From Actinomycetes bacterium (GTDB taxonomy: Bacteria; Actinomycetota; Thermoleophilia; Solirubrobacterales; Solirubrobacteraceae): a DNA stretch of 5,874 nucleotides. This document shows, piece by piece, positions 1 through 4,707 of this stretch. The notes under the pieces were generated by a model, which saw only the letters and a program-made list of their open reading frames with translations, did no database searches and was not told the origin of the DNA. The stretch covers positions 1 to 5,874 of the forward strand of contig JAEZDB010000217.1 of the NCBI GenBank assembly GCA_023429855.1, in the 5' to 3' direction. Made by a program: the position numbers and the translations under genes. Position 1 is the stretch's first letter. The number at the start of each line of letters is the position of its first letter.

Positions 1-48
1 CCGCCTCGCCATCGCGCGCGCCATCGCGCGCCGCCTCGCCATCGCGCG
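1..48. repeat. Short in-frame tandem repeat in the membrane protein gene
   Basis: The 18-mer CCGCCTCGCCATCGCGCG occurs at 1-18 and again, identical, at 31-48. The 12 bases between them (19-30) repeat its last 12 bases, CGCCATCGCGCG. The unit is therefore a 12-bp core repeated three times, with six extra bases before the first and third copies. On the minus strand it reads in frame as RDGEAA/RDGA, a charged linker after the third hydrophobic segment. All units are multiples of three, so copy-number change would keep the frame. The array touches the window edge and may continue to the left. Confidence 0.8.
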
Positions 49-397
49 GCACCGCCAACCCGGCGGCGATCAGCGCAAACACCACCACGCGCACGCTCAC
101 GCCCGTGAGCGGCACGCCGAGCTTGGCGATCGAGATGAGCGCGATGCTCGTCGCGGCGAGTCCGAGCACTGGCGCCGTGGTGATCCGCGCGGTCGCACTG
201 GCTCGCAAACGCCCAGGGAGCAGTCCGCTCAGCGCGAAGCCGGGGGCCAGCAAGGCGGCGGCGGCGAGGCCGAGCGTCGCGAGCCCGGCGAGTGCAGCGA
301 GCAGTTCGACGAGCGCCACTCCGACCGCGAACCACCAGGAAGCGGGGGCGAGAGTGTGCGCTTTGTGGCGCACACCGCCCTGGGAGGTGCGTAGCAT
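1..397 (-). CDS. Polytopic membrane protein, N-terminal part (runs off left edge)
   Basis: The minus strand is open from ATG at 397 to the window edge, giving 132 codons and no stop. It begins MLRTSQGGVRHKAH and then becomes strongly hydrophobic. Membrane segments are likely at about residues 21-52 (WWFAVGVALVELLAALAG onward), 75-93 and 102-116. A basic loop, PGRLRASATARI, lies between the first two, and the stretch ends in a charged repeat, RDGEAARDGARDGEA. The pattern of a hydrophobic helix, LLPGRLR, APVLGLA and then KLGVPLTG resembles the start of large multi-pass actinobacterial membrane proteins (DUF6541-like or glycosyltransferase-39-like). That assignment is my inference and is weak. 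No catalytic motif is in view. An alternative GTG start at 373 would remove eight residues. No clear Shine-Dalgarno precedes 397. It is divergent from the glycosidase gene at 407. Confidence 0.7.
   Translation of the reverse strand, partial: MLRTSQGGVRHKAHTLAPASWWFAVGVALVELLAALAGLATLGLAAAALLAPGFALSGLLPGRLRASATARITTAPVLGLAATSIALISIAKLGVPLTGVSVRVVVFALIAAGLAVPRDGEAARDGARDGEA
392..397 (+). promoter_or_regulatory. Candidate -10 box for a leaderless glycosidase transcript
   Basis: TAGCAT fits the actinobacterial -10 consensus TANNNT. It ends nine bases before the ATG at 407, so a transcript starting 7-9 bases downstream would begin at about 404-407, that is, at or almost at the start codon. No convincing -35 box lies 16-18 bases upstream, and no Shine-Dalgarno lies between the box and the ATG, which suits a leaderless start. 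The same six bases contain the start codon of the divergent minus-strand gene (CAT at 395-397), so polymerase bound here would cover that gene's start. Confidence 0.35.
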
Positions 398-406
398 CTG
401 CGCGAC

Positions 407-1798
407 ATGATGGCACCTGGTCTGTACGCCGCGACCGCCCTGTTGGCCGCCGCCCCGGCTGCGCAGGCCCAGGCCGCTGAGCCGGCGCCGCGCATCCCCG
501 ACAACCGCCCCACGCAGCCCGAGCTCTACGCCGCGTTCCCGACGCGTCCGGATTCCGGGGTCGCCGCCGGGTTCTACCTGGCGTATGGCTCCACGCTCGC
601 CTCGGTCGAGCTTGAGCAGGGCGCGCGCATGGCGAGCTTCGCCCTTACGCCGCCGACCGAGCGCCGCGCCGATCCGCGCGCCGGCATCGGCTCGACCGGC
701 TCCCCGTGGACCGCGCTGCTCGTCGGTCTGCTCTTGGCGGCGGTGGCGCTGCTCGCCGCGGCGGTCATGCCGTCGGCGGCGCGCGCGGCCGTGCCCGACG
801 GCTTCGTCGGCATCACGACCGAAGACGCCTACACGGGCAACGACGCGTACGCCCAAGCCCAGCTCAAGGCGCAGCGCGCGGCGGGGTTCACCGTTGCGCG
901 GCAGGTCTTCCGCTGGAACGAGATCGAGTGGGCCGACCAGAACTACGACTTCTCCGCCACCGACCGGTTCGTCAAGAACGCGTCGATCGCGGGGATGCGC
1001 GTGATGCCGCTGATCCAGGGCGAGCCGGAGTGGGCGACCAGCCGACCGAAGAAGAGCAAGTACCGGGGCTTCTTCCCGCCGAAAGACAACGCGCACATCG
1101 CGCGCTTCGGTGCCACGCTCGCCAAGCGCTATGGGCCCGGCGGCGAGTTCTGGATCGCCAACCCGACGCTCACGCCGATGCCGTTCACCGCCTACCAGGT
1201 GTGGAACGAGCCGAACTTCCCGCTGTACTGGGGCGGCAAGCCCAACGGCGCAGCCTACGCGCGGATGCTGATCGCCACGTCGGCGGCGATCCGGGCGGTG
1301 CAGCCCAGCGCCTACATCGTCACCGCTGGCATCCCCGACTCGTCCCTCGGCCAGTCGCCGAAGAAGTTCATCAAGGCGATGCTGAAGGCCAAGGCGGGCC
1401 CGTGGATCGACGCGATCGGCATCCACCCCTACGCGGTCAACGTGAAGTCGGTCATGAAGCTCACGCGCGACCTGCGCAAGACCGTCAACCGGGCCGGCGG
1501 TTCCAAACTCGACCTCTGGGTTACCGAGATCGGCTGGGCGGCGGGCGGTCCGAAGACGCCGAAGCGCACCGTGTCGGCGTCCCGGCAGGGGCCGATCATC
1601 ACGTCGGCGTTCAGGGCGCTGGCGAAGGAGCGCAAGAGGCTCAAGCTGCGCGGCGTCATCTACTTCGCATGGCGTGACTCGACCGTCTACAAGGGCGGCA
1701 AGGACTTCTGGGGCCTCCACACCGGGTTGCTGAACCGCAAGGGCAAGCCGAAGCCGGCGATGAAGGTCGTCCGCAAGGCACTGGTCAAGCTCAAGTGA
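407..1798 (+). CDS. Exported clan GH-A glycoside hydrolase with unusual N-terminal extension
   Basis: This 463-residue protein is a likely retaining glycosidase with a (beta/alpha)8 barrel. The barrel spans about residues 130-463. Hallmarks are RWNEIEW (169-175), the acid/base motif WNEPN with E268, a GIHPY strand (338-342), the nucleophile motif WVTEIGW with E374, and GGKDFWGLHTGLL near the C-terminus. The E268-E374 spacing and WNEPN/WxTEIGW motifs are typical of clan GH-A (GH5/GH39-like, in the style of PslG). The family number and substrate cannot be fixed. Before the barrel lie about 129 residues with a weak hydrophobic start (1-22, ending AQAQA), a Pro-rich stretch, then TERRADPR and a strong hydrophobic helix (101-121) followed by SAARA-AVP, a plausible signal-peptidase site. 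An in-frame TAG at 392-394 bars starts further upstream. ATG 629, residue 75, preceded by GAGCAGG, is the main alternative start. It overlaps the next gene by four bases, so the two are probably co-transcribed. Confidence 0.88.
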   Translation: MMAPGLYAATALLAAAPAAQAQAAEPAPRIPDNRPTQPELYAAFPTRPDSGVAAGFYLAYGSTLASVELEQGARMASFALTPPTERRADPRAGIGSTGSPWTALLVGLLLAAVALLAAAVMPSAARAAVPDGFVGITTEDAYTGNDAYAQAQLKAQRAAGFTVARQVFRWNEIEWADQNYDFSATDRFVKNASIAGMRVMPLIQGEPEWATSRPKKSKYRGFFPPKDNAHIARFGATLAKRYGPGGEFWIANPTLTPMPFTAYQVWNEPNFPLYWGGKPNGAAYARMLIATSAAIRAVQPSAYIVTAGIPDSSLGQSPKKFIKAMLKAKAGPWIDAIGIHPYAVNVKSVMKLTRDLRKTVNRAGGSKLDLWVTEIGWAAGGPKTPKRTVSASRQGPIITSAFRALAKERKRLKLRGVIYFAWRDSTVYKGGKDFWGLHTGLLNRKGKPKPAMKVVRKALVKLK

Positions 1799-2943
1799 GG
1801 CGCCTCGCGGCACTCTTTGCGGCCGCGGTGCTCGCGGCCGGGCTGTCGGCCTGCGGCGACGACGGCGGGTCCGGTTCAGCTGGCGGGTCGACGCCCCGGG
1901 CGTCCACGCCGTCGCCTGCGTCGCAGCCCGGCTACGTGGGGATCGTCGCGTCTGAGGTGCTGCCGCAGAAGCTGGCGACGCAGGAGGCGTCGCTGAAGGC
2001 GCAGGCTGCGGCCGGCGTCGGCACGCTGCGGCAGACCTTCCAGTGGAACGAGATCGAGCCGCGTAAGGGCGACTGGGCGTTCGGGATGCACGACCAGCTC
2101 GTGGCGTCGGCGGCGAAGGCCGGAATCCAGATCCTGCCGATCGTGTTCAACGTGCGGCCCGGCGAGGAGGCCAAGCCGAAGAAGAACGTGACGATCACGC
2201 CGACGACGACGATGCCGCCGCGCGACCCGGCCGCGTTTGCCGAGTACGCGACCGTGCTCGTCAAGCGCTACGGCCGCGGCGGGTCGTTCTGGAAGGAGCA
2301 CCCCGAGGTGCCGGCCAAGCCGATGACGTCGTGGCAGATCTGGAACGAGCCCAACCTCAAGGCGTATTGGGGCGGCCGCCCGAACCAGATCGAGTACACG
2401 GCGCTGTTGCGGGCCACGTCGACGGCGATCCGCGCGGTCGACCCGGAGGCGGAGATCGTCACGGGCGGTCTGCCGGAGAGCAAGCTCGGCATCAAGATGG
2501 AGCAGTACATCGACCTGATGGCGCGCGCGGGCGCGAAGGGCACGTTCGACACGGTCGCCATCCACCCGTACTCGCGCACGGTCGACGGCGTGATCCTCGG
2601 CATCGAGACGGCGCGCGAGGCGCTCGACGAAGCGGGCATGCGCGACGTCGGCATCTGGGTCACCGAGGTGGGCTGGGCCGACAACGGCCCGTCGAGCAAG
2701 TTCACGGTGTCGAGCCAGCGGCAGGCCGAGCTCGTGTCTGAGGTGCTCACGCGCACGGCGGCGGTGGCGCCGGCGATGAAGCTGCATGGCGTCGTCTACT
2801 ACGGCTGGCGCGACGTGAAGCCCTACCCCGGCGGCAAGGACTTCTGGGGTCTGCACACCGGGTTGATGACGCTCGACAACGAGCCGAAGCCATCGCTCGA
2901 CGCGTTCAAACAGGCGGCGGCGTTCATCAAAGACCCGCGGTAG
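1795..2943 (+). CDS. Lipoprotein clan GH-A glycoside hydrolase, paralogue of upstream gene
   Basis: This 382-residue protein starts at GTG inside the stop codon of the preceding gene (GTGA overlap), so translation is probably coupled; no good Shine-Dalgarno is present. The N-terminus MRRLAALFAAAVLAAGLSAC ends in a lipobox, L17-S18-A19-C20. Cleavage before Cys20 would leave a lipid-anchored protein with a Gly/Ser/Thr/Pro-rich linker (21-45). The barrel (about 46-380) carries WNEIE (84-88), WNEPN with acid/base E185, IHPY (256-259), WVTEVGW with nucleophile E291, and GGKDFWGLHTGL. The distance from acid/base to nucleophile is 106 residues, the same as in the upstream gene, and the two align over the whole barrel, so they are tandem duplicates. 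It should act on a glycan at the outer face of the membrane. Family-level resemblance is to GH5/GH39-like enzymes, and the substrate is unknown. Confidence 0.92.
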   Translation: MRRLAALFAAAVLAAGLSACGDDGGSGSAGGSTPRASTPSPASQPGYVGIVASEVLPQKLATQEASLKAQAAAGVGTLRQTFQWNEIEPRKGDWAFGMHDQLVASAAKAGIQILPIVFNVRPGEEAKPKKNVTITPTTTMPPRDPAAFAEYATVLVKRYGRGGSFWKEHPEVPAKPMTSWQIWNEPNLKAYWGGRPNQIEYTALLRATSTAIRAVDPEAEIVTGGLPESKLGIKMEQYIDLMARAGAKGTFDTVAIHPYSRTVDGVILGIETAREALDEAGMRDVGIWVTEVGWADNGPSSKFTVSSQRQAELVSEVLTRTAAVAPAMKLHGVVYYGWRDVKPYPGGKDFWGLHTGLMTLDNEPKPSLDAFKQAAAFIKDPR

Positions 2944-2957
2944 CTGGCACCTTCTTC

Positions 2958-2986
2958 TTTACGCGTCCCCCGTCTGTTGGCATGAT
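2958..2986 (+). promoter_or_regulatory. Promoter for the beta-roll protein gene, probably leaderless
   Basis: A -35-like TTTACG (2958-2963) is separated by exactly 17 bases from a -10-like CATGAT (2981-2986). The ATG at 2993 lies seven bases beyond the -10 box, where transcription would be expected to start, so the message would begin at its start codon. The GGGG at 2988-2991 is too close to the ATG to act as a ribosome binding site. This would give the third gene expression independent of the glycosidase pair. The boxes are imperfect matches to the consensus. Confidence 0.5.
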
Positions 2987-2992
2987 TGGGGT

Positions 2993-4378
2993 ATGCGTTC
3001 CGATGACCATCGCCCCCGCGTGGAGGGCGTCGACTGCGCCCCTGCTTCCGCGAGCGGGGTGCCGGGGATTGGGCGTGTTGCCGGTGTATCGCTGCTCGCG
3101 TTGGCGTTTGCAGCGGTGCCGTCGGTGGCACTCGGCAAGACGCTGGTCGGTACGCCGGCGGCCGACACGCTCGTCGGCACGTCGCCCGGTGGCGACACGC
3201 TCTTTGGCGGCGGCGGCCCCGACACGCTCACCGGCGGTCCGGGCCCCGATGTGATCTACGGCGTACGCGCCGGCAACAAGATCGACGCGGGCGAGGGCAA
3301 CAACTACGTCGAGGGCGGCACCGGCAACGACACGATCAAGGCCGGCGGGGGCAACAACACCGTGTTCGGCAGCACCGGCCACGACTCCATCACGCTTGGC
3401 GACGGCAACAACTACGTCGATCCGGGCGGTGCCCCCGACGACGTCGTGCTCGGCAACGGCAACAACGTGGTGAACGGCGGGGCTGGCGGGCTCAAGCTCA
3501 CGGCCGGCAACGGCAACAACGTCGTCTACTACCGGTCGGGTCCCGACGAGATCGTCCTCGGCACGGGCGTGAACAACGTCTTCATCCACAAGCTCGGCGA
3601 GCTGGCCAAGGTGGATTGCGGCGGCAACCCGGCCTCGGTGCTCCACGTGAATGCGTCGGCCGATCCGACGCTGGCGATCACGAAGTCGGTGCAGCTCGAG
3701 GGCAAGATCGTCGGCTGCCCGACGCTCGCGCTCTACGATGCGCCGCCCGTGCCGGTGTCGCTTGCGGCTGGCCGCACGGAGGCGTTTACGCTGATCGGCA
3801 CCGAGGGGCCGGATTCGCTCTTCGGCGGCCACGGCGGCGGCGTGATCGACGGCAAGGGCGGCGACAACATTCTGTGGGCTGACCGCCAAGACGACACCGG
3901 CGGCGAGTCTGCCCGGTCGAAGACGACGAAGATTCGCGCGACCGACGGCGACAACGAGGTTTTCGGCGGCCGCGGCACCAACGACATCTTCGTCGGCAAC
4001 GGCAACAACTTCGTCCGCGGCGGCGCCTTCAACAACGCGATCTCGGTCGGTTCGGGCAACAACGTGGTGCGTCTGCGCGGCGTCGGCAAGAACACGGTGA
4101 TCCTGCGCGGCGGCAACGCGTACGTCGAGTCGTTCGTCGTCGGCCAGACGCGGCCGCGGATCCGCTGCACGAACGGCGCGAAGGCGATCGTGGTGCACGG
4201 CGCCCGCAAGCCCATCACCGACTGCAAGACCGTCGTCGCCGCCAGGACCAGCCGCGGCAAGCGCCTGCAGATCCTCGGTCTGCAGCACGTCGGCGATTCT
4301 GAGCCCGTCGTCGCGAACCCGCTGGCGCCCGGCCAGAACGGCATCGGCGTGCCGCGGCCGCCGATCACCGCCGGCTAA
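2993..4378 (+). CDS. Secreted two-module beta-roll (RTX-like) protein
   Basis: This 461-residue protein has a long polar N-terminus and then a hydrophobic export segment (about 29-47, ending PSVALG). Alternative GTG starts at 3020 and 3059 exist; the latter gives a classical signal peptide (MPGIGRVAGVSLLALAF onward). Module 1 (about 48-197) begins with haemolysin-type motifs (ADTLVGT, GDTLFGGGGPDTLTGG). It then runs as rungs of 18 residues with an Asn pair at 103, 121, 139, 157, 175 and 194. Module 2 (about 264-378) begins GTEGPDSLFGG and has rungs starting at 320, 338 and 356. Each module is followed by a segment with two cysteines: C209/C242 and C391/C411. The glycine/aspartate motifs imply calcium-stabilised folding, as in RTX proteins, but no catalytic domain or sorting signal is visible. 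It probably has a structural or adhesive role outside the cell. That role is inferred. Confidence 0.88.
   Translation: MRSDDHRPRVEGVDCAPASASGVPGIGRVAGVSLLALAFAAVPSVALGKTLVGTPAADTLVGTSPGGDTLFGGGGPDTLTGGPGPDVIYGVRAGNKIDAGEGNNYVEGGTGNDTIKAGGGNNTVFGSTGHDSITLGDGNNYVDPGGAPDDVVLGNGNNVVNGGAGGLKLTAGNGNNVVYYRSGPDEIVLGTGVNNVFIHKLGELAKVDCGGNPASVLHVNASADPTLAITKSVQLEGKIVGCPTLALYDAPPVPVSLAAGRTEAFTLIGTEGPDSLFGGHGGGVIDGKGGDNILWADRQDDTGGESARSKTTKIRATDGDNEVFGGRGTNDIFVGNGNNFVRGGAFNNAISVGSGNNVVRLRGVGKNTVILRGGNAYVESFVVGQTRPRIRCTNGAKAIVVHGARKPITDCKTVVAARTSRGKRLQILGLQHVGDSEPVVANPLAPGQNGIGVPRPPITAG
3191..3571 (+). repeat. Degenerate 54-bp tandem repeats, beta-roll module 1
   Basis: Seven consecutive coding units of 18 codons (the last has 19) cover residues 67-193. 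Each unit contains two nine-residue half-turns: one of GGxGxDxI type and one of GxGNNxV type. The 15-mer GGCAACGGCAACAAC is identical at 3452-3466 and 3506-3520, exactly 54 bases apart, and recurs in module 2 at 3995-4009. The shared phase and codons show growth by internal duplication. Confidence 0.75.
3950..4114 (+). repeat. Degenerate 54-bp tandem repeats, beta-roll module 2
   Basis: Three coding units cover residues 320-374, starting at D320-N321, N338-N339 and N356-N357. The last unit has one extra residue. They have the same GxGNN phase as module 1 but lie about 125 residues away, separated from it by the first cysteine segment and a less regular stretch (264-319). Confidence 0.65.
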
Positions 4379-4402
4379 AGCGCCGCAGGCACCCTAGCGC
4401 CC

Positions 4403-4455
4403 CAGCGGCGCAGCGGCGCAGCGGCGACGCAGCGGCGCAGCGGCGACGCAGCGGC
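4403..4455. repeat. VNTR-like tract of 8- and 11-bp units
   Basis: The tract reads as CAGCGGCG, CAGCGGCG, CAGCGGCGACG, CAGCGGCG, CAGCGGCGACG and then a partial CAGCGGC. The last full units form a 19-bp composite (8 + 11) present twice in a row (4411-4429 and 4430-4448). The GCGCCGC just after the upstream stop (4380-4386) is complementary to GCGGCGC, which occurs in several copies of the tract, so a variable stem-loop could form in the 3' end of the message. Confidence 0.8.
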
Positions 4456-4458
4456 AGG

Positions 4459-4476
4459 CCCACCGGCCGGGGTGGG
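4459..4476. terminator. Hairpin, possible terminator of the beta-roll gene
   Basis: CCCACC (4459-4464) pairs perfectly with GGTGGG (4471-4476) across the six-base loop GGCCGG, itself a palindrome. It lies 81 bases after the TAA of the plus-strand gene. No T-run follows, so this is not a classical intrinsic terminator, though T-poor terminators have been proposed in high-GC actinobacteria. The call is tentative. Confidence 0.3.
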
Positions 4477-4490
4477 TAGTCGCCACAAGC

Positions 4491-4635
4491 CAGTATCGAA
4501 TTACGCCCCGATGAGGCTGTGAAATGGCGCGTCTGCGCTGCGATTCACGCCCTCCAGAGCCTGTGGGCGCAGAGGGTGTGAAATGGCATGTTGGCGCTAC
4601 GAATCACGCCCTCTGGAGCGCGTAATTCGACACTG
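4491..4635. repeat. Palindromic repeat element with 16-bp inverted ends (REP/MITE-like)
   Basis: The left end CAGTATCGAATTACGC (4491-4506) matches the reverse complement of the right end (4620-4635) at 15 of 16 bases. Between them are two direct copies of a 48-bp unit (4513-4560 and 4572-4619), 39 of 48 identical and 11 bases apart. A motif close to CGAATYACGCCC appears at 4497, 4541 and 4600 on the plus strand, and as more diverged copies on the minus strand, so the element is built from one motif in both orientations. No transposase and no obvious target-site duplication are seen. Size and structure fit a REP-pair or MITE-like element. Whether it recurs in the genome cannot be judged here. 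Confidence 0.7.
4513..4619. repeat. Paired 48-bp direct repeats with alternative hairpins
   Basis: Each unit begins GAGGSTGTGAAATGGC and ends near TCACGCCCTC, so each folds back on itself. The second unit pairs CAGAGGGTGTGA (4570-4581) with TCACGCCCTCTG (4604-4615), 12 pairs including one G-U. The first pairs 4513-4523 with 4544-4554 with one mismatch and one G-U. A competing stem joins the end of unit one (4544-4554) to the start of unit two (4572-4582), 11 pairs including one G-U. The within-unit and between-unit folds exclude each other. Confidence 0.65.
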
Positions 4636-4682
4636 CTCGCGGGGAGCACCACACCCCCCCCCGGGCCTCTCGTGCGGCAGCA

Positions 4683-4707
4683 GCGGGCGCCTCGAGCCCG
4701 CGCGCCC
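4683..4707. terminator. GC-rich hairpin at the end of the minus-strand gene
   Basis: GCGGGC (4683-4688) can pair with GCCCGC (4696-4701), or GGGCGC (4685-4690) with GCGCCC (4702-4707). The second stem reaches the stop codon of the minus-strand gene (complement of 4707-4709). There is no T-run on either strand. It may help end transcription from one or both convergent genes, but could be a chance product of base composition. Confidence 0.25.

Larger units (their letters stand above)
4379..4706. other. Convergent intergenic region rich in repeats, no gene
   Basis: These 328 bases separate the 3' ends of two convergent genes. I see no credible coding frame here. Short open frames in the second half lack coding-type third-position bias and cross palindromes. 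From left to right it holds a GCGGCG-rich tandem tract (4403-4455), a 6-bp-stem hairpin (4459-4476), a palindromic repeat element (4491-4635), a run of nine C (4654-4662) and a GC-rich hairpin at the end of the minus-strand gene (4683-4707). Confidence 0.75.

Noticed and set aside
105..410. Plus-strand open frame of 101 codons ahead of the first glycosidase
   Set aside because: It is Ser/Ala-rich with no domain. The opposite strand of the same stretch gives a coherent multi-helix membrane protein.
706..1677. Plus-strand open frame of 323 codons within the first glycosidase gene
   Set aside because: It is a shifted-frame shadow with Arg/Gly/Ala runs and no motif, whereas the main frame carries both catalytic motifs.
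1876..2856. Antisense open frame of 326 codons opposite the lipoprotein glycosidase
   Set aside because: It is Arg/His/Leu-rich low-complexity translation, a mirror of the well-supported glycosidase frame.
2927..4288. Antisense open frame of 453 codons opposite the beta-roll gene
   Set aside because: It is rich in Ala, Arg, His, Asp and Val with no domain or signal, and its length follows from the repetitive GC-rich codons of the plus-strand gene, whose repeat phase and export signal are convincing.
4513..4619. Two-copy CRISPR array
   Set aside because: There are only two copies, with 9 mismatches in 48 bases and an 11-bp spacing. That is too short for spacers and too diverged for CRISPR repeats.
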